A stretch of DNA of 64,000 nucleotides from Hygrocybe punicea (taxonomy: Eukaryota > Basidiomycota > Agaricomycetes > Agaricales > Hygrophoraceae), in NCBI GenBank assembly GCA_963556145.1, contig OY744465.1, positions 5,642,001 through 5,706,000 of the forward strand. The letters run 5' to 3'. The position numbers and the translations under genes were made by a program. A model generated the notes under the pieces. It saw nothing but the letters and a program-made list of their open reading frames with translations, searched no databases and was not told the DNA's origin. Positions 40,918 through 52,279 of the stretch are shown here, piece after piece (position 1 is the stretch's first letter; each line of letters starts with the position of its first letter).

Positions 40918-43900
40918 ATGGCTTCCCTTACTCCTCGAGCTTCAGGTCTCTGGGCAGACCCCGTCAGAATGGGCTATTATGGCGACGTCGACGACAGCGA
41001 CGACGATGATCTCGAGCAACAGCGCCTCATTCCTAACGGTGACCTCCACGATGGGCGCACCCCATTGGATAAAACTATAGACCGCATTGGAATGGGTGAG
41101 CTGGCACTGCGTTGCTCCACACGTACCACGAGGATACTCATACATTGTTCTTCTAGGCAGTTACCAATGGGCTTTGCTGTCACTTTGTGGTTTTGGTGAG
41201 TGTTGTTTCTGAGGGAGAATTAGGTTTTTTTATGCATTTGGGGAAAAAAAGGGTGGATGGCCGACAACGTAAGTCTGTCCATATCGAATCTGCGGCATCC
41301 TTGACCAAGCAGTTCAGATGTGGATTCAAGCAGTCGCAATCATCCTTCCCCGTGTGCAACAACATTACCATGGCGAGTTTTTCCTCTTCTTCACGAATGA
41401 GACAATTGTTTCTGCGGCTTGGTGTACCGCTCACGAGAGAATGCTTCATCCATTTTTCTGTGCACATCACATCTAATGGGTAGTCTCGTTTGAGGTTGGT
41501 AGACTTTATCGGAAACTTTCACTCATGTGTGATTTTTCTAGTGCCGGACAGTTATATCGGCACGGTCTCATCATCGATGTTTGCTGGCATGATGTTTGGT
41601 GCGGTGGGTTGGGGAACTTGTGAGAGCCTCTTTTCTTGTTTCGTGCACCGCACTTGCTTCATTGGGCATTCTCCTTTTGGGAAGGCTCCGACCTCTTAGG
41701 ACGTAGTGCTGCCTTCAACGCAACTCTATTCTTCACCTCGCTCTTCGGGCTACTTACTTCCTTTGCCGGTTCGTTTCCTTCCCTCTGTGCTCTGCTCTTC
41801 TTTCTGGGCAGTGCCGTCGGCGTGAGTACTTTTGCATCCGCTCTATTAGCTGATGGTGAATGGCATCGTCAAGGGATCGATGCCTACGGACGGCACCCTT
41901 CTGCTGGAACACATGCCCAAGGGCAAGCAATATCTCGTAACTGCACTTTCCGTCTTTTTCTCGATCGGTGCCGTGCTCTCTTCGGTGGTGGCCCTCCTTG
42001 TCGTTCCCCAACACTCCTGCCCTCCGTCATCTACAAACTGTGATGTAGAAACCGAAAACCAGGGATGGAAGTACCTCCTCATCACTCTCGGTCTCATCGT
42101 GAGTGTATACACATACTCAATTCCTTTCTCCACTTTGCCTAAATATTCCTAGACTCTCACTATGTTTCTTGCCCGCATTGCATTTTTCCGCTTGCACGAA
42201 TCGCCACGTTACCTTGTCCATGCAGGCAGACCTCAGGAAGCGCTGGTCTCACTGCAAATGATATCTCGCTTCAATGGGTCAGACCTGATGATCAATTTGG
42301 ATGACGTGGATGACCATCGGCCGCCGGTAACGCCTGCGTCTGCGTCCAGCGAGGACCGTGGCCCGCATACTCCGCTTCCAGGAGCACCCGGCAACGATTA
42401 TGCCCAGATTGGGAGCCCATCTCCCAATCACGGCCAACACGAAGCAGAGTCCTCGAACATAATATTTGATGCTGATCATACGCCCGACGCAAACCAACGG
42501 TCCCCCGTAACCGCTCAACCGGGCGTCAATGCCCTGAGCGGTCAAGCCGAAGTTAAAGATTACCATGCGACACGGGCGTCCCCGCCCACGCTTGACGTGT
42601 ACCCAAATACGGCGGCACGAAGCGAAAGTCCCCCACCTTTCAGCCTTGATGATGACAACAACACCGTCATCACCTCCCGGGCTGGGTATAGTAATCCTAC
42701 GCCGTCCTTGGTTGGGTTCAGCCCTGACCCCTCCCCTCCCACCGGTGCGAGTACCCCTTCTTCGACATCAACAAATGTTAGACCTCCAATCCCTCGTCGA
42801 CGGCGCTCGTCTCGCATGTCTGGCCGCTCCCGGCGGTCATCTCTTATTTCGGAAAAGCATGTGGGAGGTATGATGCCTCGGTGGATGCGGAGACCGGTGC
42901 TGGCGTGGTTGGATCGTGTTGCGATGGTGCTCAGTCCCAAGTGGTTTAAAACGACGGTGTTGGTGTGGTCAGCGTGGTGTTCGATGTCCCTCGGTGCGTT
43001 CCCCGGGTTTTTATTTTATTTTTATTTTTATTTTTATTTATTTATTTATTTATGTGCAGCTTACACTATGTTCAACGTATTCCTGCCGAAGCTGCTCGAA
43101 ACCGAATCTGGATTAGAGAACATTTTAGAAGTGAAATCACTAGAAGCCACGTTGTGGGATATTGTAATTTATACAATCGGTGGTTGTCCCGGTGCCATTG
43201 TAAGTTCGCGAAACATTTTTCTTGGGGGTCTGTGGATTATTATTTATCTCAAAATAGCTCGGCGCATATATGGTAGAATCTCGCTTGGGTCGGAGGTGGT
43301 CGCTTGCAGGTAGCTCGTTTATCACTGCATTGCTTTGTGTGGTATTCGTCGGGGCGAGGACACCACTAGCCGTCCGGGCGAGCACGGTCGGGATTAGTTT
43401 GAGTTCTACGGTAAGAGAGCAAAGATGTCTTTTTGGATTTGTTTTACCAAGATTTTGACGTATGCGCTTCTACAGACCATGTGGGCTGTTTTGTATGGGT
43501 GAGCCGAAAATTTTCTTTTCTGTATTTTTTTTTTGGTGCTGACTCTCTGGACGAGGTGGACACCTGAAATCTTCGGTACCAAAGGTTCTTCCCCCCCGTT
43601 TCGTTCCTCCTCTTATTTGATCTCAATGCTGCCTGAAACGCCAGTGCGAGGGACCGCGTGTGGGATAGCTTCTGCGTTGTCGAGAATGTGAGTGTCGAGT
43701 GTTATTAGTCCGTTCCGCCGAGGGGTGGGGGGGGGGTGCTCTTGCTAATAATTCTTTTTTTGTTCGTGTGTGTTGGGAGGCAGAGGTGGCATGATTGCGC
43801 CCATGATTGGCGGTGGACTCTTGATGATAGACAGGTCAGTGCCGGTGTACACCAGCGTTGCCGTGTTCGCTATCGCCGGGATTTGTGTATTACTATTGAA

Positions 43901-43949
43901 TGAGGATGAACGGGCTGGGCACAATGAGGAGCGGGTGTTGGTGCACTGA
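40918..43949 (+). CDS. SV2-like major facilitator superfamily transporter
   Basis: ATG 40918, stop 43947-43949, about a dozen exons. The acidic N-terminus is followed by SYQWALLSLCGFGWMADN (TM1), PDSYIGTVSSSMFAGMMFGA (TM2), a GRS loop, and further TMs ending TLTMFLARIAFFRLHESPRYL, where the SPR-L motif after TM6 is typical of sugar/SV2-type MFS. A central Ser/Pro/Arg-rich loop of ~240 residues follows. The second half has WLGRRWS (the repeated GRR loop motif) and TMs including GTACGIASALSRIGGMIAPM. The product is a 12-TM membrane transporter; substrate unknown. Intron 41373-41541 uses a GC donor, and another intron contains a TTTTTA/TTTA microsatellite (about 43011-43053). Frame is kept at the junctions I checked, so the gene appears functional. 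Confidence 0.85.
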
Positions 43950-45420
43950 AAGCATGATGGTTTGGTTTAGGGAAGTAAGGCGGTTTTTTTTATTTATTTA
44001 AATTTTTTATTGTAAAAAGGCTGTATGATATGACTGCTCGCTATTTATTAATGATAACCATTCGCTAGTCTGCTTGGATGTTCCGCTCGACACACCAGTC
44101 ATACCATGCAAGCAAGGAAATGGCATACCGAGGTAAAGCACTACAATCTTGTTTTCGTGATAATTCTGCCAGCTACAGTCATTGGCCAGTGGAAACTGTC
44201 GGCTTTCCTTGACGAACATGAAGCCAGATGCCGCCTTGCACTTGGTTCAGAACTATGGCCCAGAATATGATTGATCTATGATAATGCGAGCAATAACACA
44301 TGCTGTGGTGCTGAATAGACGAAAGAATCGGTCTGCAACTGGAGCCAGGAACGCAATGTCCGGGAATCCTTAAACGTTGTGACGATCGAGGGGCGTCGAT
44401 CAGTAACTTTGTGTTGTCAAATATCTGTATTCGATATCCATGTCACGGCTAGGCCGGGTTCCCTGTGAACTGGCTTGGTGACTGCCACGGTAATATGTCA
44501 GGGAAGGTTAGCGATGAGGACAGCGGAGCATATCGTTTGCAGGGTGGTGAGACTGAAAGTGCGCATCGGGTGGTGGTGCGAGCTGGAGTTTCTTTTTGAC
44601 TGTCCAACAAAAATTGGAGCAAGAAAAAATCTAGGTAGCTCTTGTAAGGAAATTCATTTTTTGGCCATCGGTCGCCGCAATGGAGGCTTTGCGTCTAATA
44701 AGAATGCCACTTTGTTGTTGGTATTGGAGCGCGCTGTGTAGATTCATAAGTACATACTGTCAGCTGGAAAATCTTCAGCGATGTCGGCCAAATCGAGAGG
44801 TCTGGATCAAGGAAGAAATTACACTGGCGCCGCCGCCGGCATCCATGAGCGGGGTGCCTTCTTAGGCCAGTTACAACTCTCACCTCACGGAATGGGACTG
44901 CTTGACATGACGGGTCACCGCAACTCACAACCTTACACCAAAGGCCAGTGGCGGCGGCAATCATCACCCAGTTTTCCTTCGACGACAAAGACTGCCTTTG
45001 ATACTGTCCGGAGTGACACATTGGTCTGATCAAGCGACATCCGAGTTTGAGGTTGGGGCCAAACGTGACAGACCGGCATGGTGACGGGATCGTTCTGATC
45101 AGGCCCGATGATCCTAACAGAGTCGAGTTCCCTGCGTGGTGCCTTGTCTGTACCACATCCCCAGAGTCTACGAGCTTGACGGGTTTCCGATGCGGTTGCC
45201 TTTATGTGTCAATAGAGCAAGCCAGGGATATTATTTTGAGCTTGGAAGATGATAAGAAAATAGGAAACTGGATGTGTGGGATGAAGCGAGTCCGATCTGC
45301 AGTGTGATATGGTCTGGAGGGAGAGACCTCAGATAAAGGGGAATACAAATAAGGTGAGGTGGTCAGAGGAATATGATTAGAATGACTGTAACAGACCCAC
45401 TGAATAAATGTCATAGCGAA
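43950..45420. other. Long stretch without a recognised gene
   Basis: Small open frames on both strands (for example 44695-45156 minus), none with domains or splice logic. It may hold the broken 3' end of the membrane-protein gene to the right. No repeats or RNA seen. Confidence 0.4.
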
Positions 45421-45429
45421 GATCAACAA

Positions 45430-46300
45430 CGGGATAAAAAGTGGCACGACTGTAACCGATAAAGCAGAGACTCACCAGCAAAGTTGTTTGTGCGTTGAAA
45501 AAGGTAAAACGCCCAAGTAGAACAGTGAATTCCATCAAAAACTATTCCAACCACTGCAAATGCCAGTAATCGGATTTCTGCCTTGGACCGAATGTTCCAA
45601 CTTCCCACTCGCCTTTCGTTCGATTCGTAGCCTTGTCCACTGAGAATACGAAGAACGGAAAGACAACGACAGTCACAAACTTTTGCTGTCGACAGGAAAT
45701 CGACCATTCAGCGCTTGTACGCGAACGTAAACATTCCTCCACTTTCGCATCGTTTGCCCTTCTGTGGTCTCCCTCGTCCTGTCCTTTGTTCTCATTCTTT
45801 CCTTTTCCCTCGTCTGCCCTCACTCGTACAGGGCAACTCGAGAGGCTTGTTCCACCAGAGAACGTACGTTGCAAGGTTAAGCACAGCGAAAGCACCCGTA
45901 GCAACCTCACAGCGATACACCACCCGTTTACAGTAATGCGAATGATTTCGATACGGCCCCTTTACTTCTGTCGTCTTCCTCTAATAAATTCCTTTTCTGC
46001 TTCTCAGGAGATCGTTAAATTCGCGAATTGTGCAGATCGGTATGCCATCTTCATCACACCACATGTAACCACCGATAAGAGCAAAGAACCCGTGTGTCTT
46101 GGTCCATCCATACTCCATACTCTAGGAAAGTAAACACATAGATGGCCGTCAATCTCGCACTGTCTTCCTGGACATGTCATGGTATAGCCTTGGCAATCCT
46201 GCATGCCGCGATCAATTGCCGCGTCGCCCCATCCCACAATCAATTCAGGTGCAAGCAATGCCAGCAACATCATCCACACATGATGTGCCGCTCTCCTGCC
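45430..46300 (-). pseudogene. Broken polytopic membrane protein of an agaricomycete family
   Basis: Minus-strand patches fit an unnamed family common in mushrooms: MMLLALLAPELIVGWATRQ (a TM segment ending in GW), then TKTHGFFALIGGYMWCDEDG (the THGFF and GG-W signatures), ATGAFAVLNLATYVLWWNKPL (the YxLWWNKP signature), then VVGIVFDGIHCSTWAF (the IHC-aW TM). The pieces lie in all three frames with stops between them, and the usual ~40 residues between the SKSFALL patch and the ATGAF patch are missing. I therefore call it a pseudogene. Function of intact members is unknown. The family call rests on memory of these motifs. Confidence 0.6.
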
Positions 46301-46724
46301 CCAACTATCTTCTGGCGCTAGGATACGGATGGATCAAAAGCCAGATACATGCGAATAATGTGACGAGACAGCTCCAAATGATGTTCCAGATGGTTCGGCA
46401 TTCATCCAAGTCGTGGCAAGAGGATGGTGCAAGGTTTATGATCGCAGAAGTGTTGGCTAACGTTTCAAAGACGGGGATTATCACGGTGCAATGTCAAGCT
46501 CTCAAGCTGCCCTGATCCTCGAGGCATCAACGCCACCATGTCAAACGTCGGGGCGCCTACCAATACGTCCGATGCTTCCTCCATACCAAGAGTATTTCTT
46601 TACTAATTCGGTTGCCCCGTTATGACTTGATTAAGCCTAGACTCGGACTTTGTACGATTCAACGGCATGTGCTCAGGTGGGTGTGTTGTATATCAATCGA
46701 TCTCAGGCTGGGTAAGGAGCCAAG

Positions 46725-47983
46725 ATGCATGGCATTCCACAACGCTTGAGTTCTCTCCTTCTCGCAGGCTCCTTGTTTGTGGTCCAAATTTCGGCTAAGG
46801 CCAACCCTCCCCTTCTCAATGCCGCAAAACTTGGAACGGCTGGAATAATTCCGGGTCTTCTTGGTGGCCTACAGATCCGCCAATCGCCCTGTGTTGATCC
46901 TGGATATGGATTATGCCCATCCGGAAACTTCTGTTGTCCTATTGGCGGGAATTGTTGCCAAAGTGGGTTATATCGTTTTCCATTTGGTCGGTTAGCCTCT
47001 GAGGTCTCTTGCTAATGCAGGTGAGATTTGCTGTCCTGCTGGGTGAGTGCCATCAGTGTCGTAATTTTTTCGGGGGGGGGCAGACAGAATCATTCCGATT
47101 GCTAGGTATTACTGTGTTGCAGCAGGATGCTGTCCCGATGGCCAGATGTGTTCCGGTTCTACTAGTACCTGTGTTAATCCTGCAGACTTGCCCTGTCCCG
47201 GGGACGTTTACTGTTGTCGTGAGTTTGTTGAGACCTTGTCGGAGATGATCACCGTCACTCATTTTTCAAAGCTGCTGGAGAGACGTGCTATCGCAGTGGT
47301 GGTGTAGGCCGTTGCAGCATCCCATATACGCCACCGATATATACTACACCGACATATACACAACCAACATATACTCCACCGACATACACGATACCAACAT
47401 ATACTCCACCGACATACACTCCACCGACATACACTCCACCGACGTACACTCCAACATACACACCACCTCAGCAAACTACCCCGACGGTTACGCAATCCCC
47501 GTCAACGACAACGACCATGCCCCCGACGTCACAAACGCAGTCGGCTCGACCCACGAGTACATCTTCATCTGCCTCGGCTGCCCTGGATTCCAGTTCACTT
47601 GGAAACGGAAGCCATTCCTCTCGGACAGTCGCAATATCTGTCGGAGCAACAGTTGGCGTCATTGCGGCCATCGGAGCTATTGCCCTCCTGTACTATCTAT
47701 TCCGGAAGCGCCGCGGCGCTGTATCCGTCCTTTCCTCTGACAATGTGTTATCGGAAGCGCATTCCCCGATGAGTGCCATGAACGCCAGCGTCAGCGTACA
47801 TGACCCCGGACAATATACACTACCTGGAAATAACGTAGGTCTCGCTCCTGTTTTGAATATTTTTACCAGACCCTTCATTTGTCGCCGTCGCAGAATCAAT
47901 TTGGTGTATATTCACAAAGTATACCATCACCTGGGTACGGGAACGAGATACCTATCGGGTATCGGGGTCATCCACAGTTTTGA
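46725..47983 (+). CDS. Cys-rich single-pass membrane protein with Tyr-Thr-Pro-Pro repeats
   Basis: Exons 46725-46962, 47021-47042 (22 nt), 47106-47218, 47272-47834 and 47894-47983 join in frame to 341 residues. Order: signal peptide (LSSLLLAGSLFVVQISAKA), an ectodomain with paired-Cys motifs (GYGLCPSGNFCCPIGGNCCQ, EICCPAG, AAGCCPDGQMCSG, GDVYCC, GETCYRSGGVGRC), about nine copies of a TYTPP/TYTIP-type repeat coded by 15-nt DNA repeats (47326-47460), a Ser/Thr-rich stalk, one TM segment (VGATVGVIAAIGAIALLYYLF), a basic stop-transfer (RKRRG) and a ~80-residue cytoplasmic tail. The layout suits a wall sensor or surface receptor, like yeast Wsc/Mid2 proteins in architecture though not in sequence. 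Function unknown. Confidence 0.8.
47325..47462 (+). repeat. 15-nt coding repeat (CCACCGACATACACT type)
   Basis: About nine in-frame units encoding Pro-Pro-Thr-Tyr-Thr variants. Its length is likely to vary between strains. Confidence 0.8.
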
Positions 47984-47989
47984 AGGAAT

Positions 47990-48990
47990 CGTTTTAAATT
48001 GACGTCGAAAAGGACACAAGGAGTGCCATAAGGAGTGCCATTCAATCATGACTGAGCAAAACGGTAATTACGCAGTATGCTACTCTAGGATTAAGCAATA
48101 TCGACAGTTCGCCCATAGCCCCGACCACTTGTATGCCCCAGATCTGAAACCCATATTCTGAACGAACTTGTCGCGGAGTGGTCCGGATATGGTACACATA
48201 TTGCCCGCTTGTTGCGTCATCAATGGCAGCAGGAAGAGAGGATACTTTACAATGCTCACGAAACTTCGCAACCCCACCTCTGTCACACCGCTAATGGGAC
48301 CCCGTATGTGAGTAAGCCGTATGTTTGGTTTCGCTGGGCGAGTTGGAAACGTTCAAGAACGGCGTCAAGGACGGCGCATTCAGGGCGATCCTATTAGACT
48401 CGTGTTCATCGTCATCGAGGCCACCATCACCAATGCACTTCATGACCATTCATCTGGTAATATTGCGCTGAACCCCTCATGTGGTAATAACCTGCATCTT
48501 GACCGAGCTAAAGTAAAACAAGGAAATCATACTGAAACATCACACATTCCCGCTCGTTCCTCCTCATCGCAGCTGCACCACCATGGCCCTCTCATTCATC
48601 CCATCCATTGCGTGGGTCGGTGTAAACTCAGGCGGGTGTATACGCTAGTTGTGAGGCGAATATTGAGCACGAGGGACAAGTGTTATAACAACAGGACCCC
48701 TGAGGTTCTGCCATCTCACCACTCGGTTGATATGCTGTCGCCGTGAGACTGAGGGTAGCAAAAAACACAACTACAATTACCCACGAGAAGGTTTGAACGT
48801 TTGAGGCCCATTGATTACTAGTAATGAACATTCATTCGTTCGCCTTTGCAAGAATCTACGATATTCTAAAGTTAGTAGATAAAATATCTGAATGGATGTA
48901 TACGATACGTACCAGTACAAAGTATTCTCGTTCTCGATTCCTGGTCAGCACAGAAAAGAAACACCAAAGACGAACGAATTCCATACATGC
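47990..48990. other. Stretch without a recognised gene
   Basis: Open frames on both strands (48321-48746 plus, 48628-48831 minus) have no recognisable domain or exon structure. The minus frame has one hydrophobic segment (WVIVVVFFATLSLTATAY), too little to call. Confidence 0.4.
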
Positions 48991-48996
48991 ACACAT

Positions 48997-49404
48997 CTAT
49001 TGACTCCAAGCCCCTCTTTGGAGCACGACCCGATAGCCGTCCACATCCTCAAATGTCACTCCATCGCGATCCCACCACGGGTTGAAACTCTTTACTTCCA
49101 CCCAAGCTGCCGCCTTCATCTTGGCCACTCTGTCCGCCCACGTCTTCTCATCAGGGATATAAAACACCAGCAGGTTATCCTGGGTCGGGGCACGGCCTAC
49201 AGAAGTATGTCCGTCGCCTACGAATGTGGTGAATTCGAGGTGATAAGGAGCATTCGGATGCCCGATGATAAAGCCAGAGAAATTGTCATGCTCAGTGAAG
49301 GAGGAGAGGAGGTCCAATCCCAAGCCAGAAATATACTGCGCAGTAATTTGGGACAAATTGTCTGTAGGGCGAGCTACTCGAAGAACAGGGATTGCAGCTG
49401 TCAT
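48997..49404 (-). CDS. VOC/glyoxalase-fold protein (YycE-like)
   Basis: An intronless 135-residue frame from ATG (CAT at 49402-49404). It covers a single VOC domain: PVLRVARPTDNL at the first strand, GLGLDLLSSFTEHDNFSGFI, HLEFT, the strongly conserved GRAPTQDNLLVFYIPD, a helical region, then FNPWWDRDGVTFEDVDGYRVVLQ at the end. Bacterial relatives are annotated as YycE-like glyoxalase/bleomycin-resistance-type proteins. The fold binds a metal and small molecules in diverse reactions, so the substrate cannot be told. High similarity to bacterial sequences and lack of introns would suit horizontal transfer, but short fungal VOC genes without introns are common. Length is complete for one domain. 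Confidence 0.75.
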   Translation of the reverse strand: MTAAIPVLRVARPTDNLSQITAQYISGLGLDLLSSFTEHDNFSGFIIGHPNAPYHLEFTTFVGDGHTSVGRAPTQDNLLVFYIPDEKTWADRVAKMKAAAWVEVKSFNPWWDRDGVTFEDVDGYRVVLQRGAWSQ

Positions 49405-49490
49405 CTGCGGGTTGTGTGACCACCAAAGCAAGCAGTTTGACGGTTTATGGTCAAGAGGTTTCGCTGTTCTCAGCTGCAGTCGGACTCACC

Positions 49491-49901
49491 ATGTGGCGTA
49501 CATTTTTAGCCAGCGCAACGACACCATGCCCGCGTCCAACATACTACCCTTATCATGTTACACTGCGAGGACTAGGCTTATGCCCCAAAAGGTGTGTGTT
49601 TTTGCATTTTCAAGCTTTCTAATCCATTTCGCACAGAGTGACGACGGACAGCGACAACCTCATCTGCTGTACATGGTGGTATAGCGATGACCTGGCCAAC
49701 GCCATGTGGATGACGACGAACATGGAGACGAATGAGCGCGAAGACTCATTCATAATCACCCCTAGCCATGTCGGTGAAGCTGGCGGTCATTGGGCAGGAC
49801 AAAGGAGGGTGGACAAGATTCGCCTCCTGGGTCGCTTGCACTCGCCTACTGCGCGCCCTCGTTCCACCAGACCTCGCGAACCGAACGGCAACGTCAATTG
49901 A
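49491..49901 (+). CDS. Short hypothetical protein, two exons
   Basis: ATG 49491; an exon ending near 49591 at CCAAAAG/GTGTGT and an exon starting after CACAG near 49636 join in frame (KR/VTTDSDNLICCTWWYSDDLA). The second exon runs to 49901. The last ~10 codons lie in the double palindrome at 49871-49924, so the natural 3' end may have been replaced by that insertion. No family recognised; it may be only a fragment. Confidence 0.3.
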
Positions 49902-49924
49902 CCTGCGTCCGGGGTTCGTGAGGT
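49871..49924. repeat. Free-standing double palindrome copy
   Basis: ACCTCGCGAA (49871-49880), GTCAATTGAC (49893-49902), TTCGTGAGGT (49915-49924): 54 bp, exactly symmetric, and the only copy here not near other repeats. Confidence 0.85.
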
Positions 49925-49990
49925 GGCAGAAAACCGCGTATACCCTGCCATCGCACGGGTGCGGTGTCTAACAGATCAACATCGGTGAGC

Positions 49991-50449
49991 TCATGCCTTT
50001 GAAGAATCCACCCAAATAACACGTTCGGAGCACTGACATTCGGACGACCACATGCCAAGAACCGCGTCGAGTCCTCGATCAATACATACAACATTAGGTC
50101 CTAACCACCGAATCTTACAATCTGACGGCTCAGATTCCATCAAATTTCCAGCAGCCTTGGGAGCAGCGCCAGTGAACATCAAGCACTGGAGGCCAGGCTC
50201 AAGTCGGTTCGTTGGGTTCGTCTGGTTGAATTTGCTTCTTTTCATCCAGGATACCGAAACAAAGTCAGACCGACTACCGCAGACATCCCTCCCCAATTTG
50301 TCCCTCAACGGCTCTCCCACGTCAAACCGCCCCACTCCGTCAGTTTCAACAAACAACAAGGCTGGATCAGGAAACGCATCAAACCACGAAGCCTCCAGGG
50401 TCTGTAACTTGATCCGGAACAAGGGAACCTGGTCCCAGCGCTGAATCAT
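49991..50449 (-). CDS. Hypothetical single-exon protein
   Basis: 152 residues from the first in-frame ATG (50449). Composition looks like a genuine globular protein (RIKLQTLEASWFDAFPD, GLQCLMFTGAAPKAAGNLM). No motif recognised. An upstream exon is possible, since the frame stays open to 50470. Confidence 0.4.
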   Translation of the reverse strand: MIQRWDQVPLFRIKLQTLEASWFDAFPDPALLFVETDGVGRFDVGEPLRDKLGRDVCGSRSDFVSVSWMKRSKFNQTNPTNRLEPGLQCLMFTGAAPKAAGNLMESEPSDCKIRWLGPNVVCIDRGLDAVLGMWSSECQCSERVIWVDSSKA

Positions 50450-50734
50450 CGAACGCAAGTCCAGAATCAACCTGGGACCAAACCTGGGACCAGTGGCGAT
50501 AGAGAATGGATATGGGGCCCTCCTATACCTGGACGCCCCAATCAGGGTCCACCAGTTTCACAAACTCAACTGATATGCAATACAATGCACCACCCAATCA
50601 TCACGCTGGAGCGTGTCTGCGCTCCCTGAATCCAATCGTTTTGCCCCAACTGCAAATGGTCAGGACAGCCAGTGCTTTGTCCCTCTCAGAGTCGCGTGGG
50701 CATGGGTATGAGTTTTGTTTATGTGGGAACTGGT

Positions 50735-50800
50735 GTGGGTGTGGGCGTTGGCGCAGGGTGTGGGCGTTGGCGCAGGGTGTGGGCGTTGACGCAGGTTGAC
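50735..50800. repeat. Short minisatellite (GTGTGGGCGTTGGCGCAG)
   Basis: About three and a half copies of an 18-bp unit. No gene attached. Confidence 0.7.
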
Positions 50801-50869
50801 GTGCAGGTGTTAGCGCCAAATTTTGAGGGACTCGGATATGCACATTGCACAAGTCCGGAAGTATGAATA

Positions 50870-51240
50870 TTCACACCGCCGTTACATATCAGACCTGGGT
50901 TCCATGGTCCCTCTCAGCAGGTCCGAGTATAGGAATAACGTTCGCCCCGAACAGTGCGGTGCTTACTCTAGTCTCTCAGATCTCAGATCTCAGCGTTGGA
51001 TCCTGTAGAAGCACCAAAACTATCAAACACTGCTCTCCTACCTGTCCCAACGTTCTGGAGATTGCGTCGGTCCACTGGCAGTACTATTAATATCCTCTAC
51101 AGAGTTTACTGAGGCCCAGACTCGGGGCCCGCGCCACCTCTGGTTTAGAAAGAAGTGGCCTGATAGTCCATCTTGGGCTACAGTTACGGAGATCCTCAGA
51201 GTCCGAGGATGGATGTTACCGACATTGAAACAGAAGGGCC
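50870..51240. other. Spacer upstream of the lectin-like gene
   Basis: No gene seen; short AGATCTCAG repeats near 50980-50995. Confidence 0.4.
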
Positions 51241-51244
51241 CGAG

Positions 51245-51255
51245 GGTATATAATG
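51245..51255 (+). promoter_or_regulatory. TATA box of the lectin-like gene
   Basis: GTATATAATG about 120 bp ahead of the ATG at 51370; plausible core promoter. Confidence 0.5.
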
Positions 51256-51369
51256 ACCGTGAGGAGTAACACTGCAGTTAACAAGATTCCCAAAAGTTTC
51301 ACCGAATCTCCTTGTAAGCCACAACTTTGATGTTTCTTCTTCGGCAATTGCTGATAGTCCCTCAAGACA

Positions 51370-51904
51370 ATGTCCCTTTCCACAAAATATCTTGGGAGTA
51401 CCGCAGTTGCCCTTCAAATCTCTTCCGGCGACACCCGCATTTACTACCAAAGCGCTGATGGTTCTCTCCATGAAAGCAGCGGAGTAGGCCCTGTGGTTTC
51501 GGGAGGCAAATATGTCGACAAGGTCGTCGTTCCTGCTGGCAGCGCTCGCATCAATACACCCCTCGCAGCCATCACCTGGAATGACACATTTGATCAGGTA
51601 AACCAAATCAATCTAAAACTACAGCTAGTTTCAAGTCGCCTTACATTTTCCATCGCCATCGCAGATCCGCTTCTATTACGTCGGTCCAGATAATCACATT
51701 CATGAAATCTGCTACCCTGGCAATTTTCCAGGCGCGTTAGACTCGAAGAATTACATGGCTGCACCGAATAGCGGATTTCTCTATGCCGTCTGTAATTTCC
51801 CTGACCACCCCAGACTTGGATTCCAGTCGGCTGATGCTCCTGGGTCCGTCACCGAGGCATTTTATACTCCCCAAACTGGCTGGAATGCTGCCAAGCTGAC
51901 TTAA
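51370..51904 (+). CDS. Fucose-specific lectin-like protein
   Basis: Two exons, 51370-51597 and 51665-51904, give 155 residues with no signal peptide. Two motif groups typical of the fungal fucose-lectin (AAL-type, beta-propeller) fold are seen: ISSGDTRIYYQSADGSLHE and IRFYYVGPDNHIHEICY, each an R-[IF]YY-x(3,4)-[GD] blade strand, followed by a Trp-bearing segment (AAITWNDTF). Full AAL proteins have six blades (~310 residues). At half that size this would need to oligomerise, or it is a member of the short basidiomycete group. Such lectins are cytoplasmic fruit-body proteins thought to act in defence against grazers. The gene looks intact. Confidence 0.65.
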
Positions 51905-52279
51905 GCTGCGGCTGGTGAGGAGTTGCTCAGAAGTGGTTGTGTGGTCTCTGTGGTTCAGGCTTGCATGGTCGTTGCAAGTGGCGGAAAGTGTAAATGGTTC
52001 GACCAAGTCGTTTGAATGTAACAACAATTATGCGCATACGAGAATGTGCTGCCATGATTTGACTTCCAATCTTTCGTTCTATTGTTTCCAGCCTACTGGG
52101 CAAGTATAAAGTGGGGTCTCCGAATCTTTCAGGCATAGGCTTGACTGCCATTCTTGTGTCTCCTGACTTTCATAAATCGTGTCGCGGGCTAGGTCGATTA
52201 TATTATCAAGGCAAAAAGATACTTGGTTGGTATCTTGGGCGAAAACATCGGAATGGGAGACCGCACGAACGATAAAATG

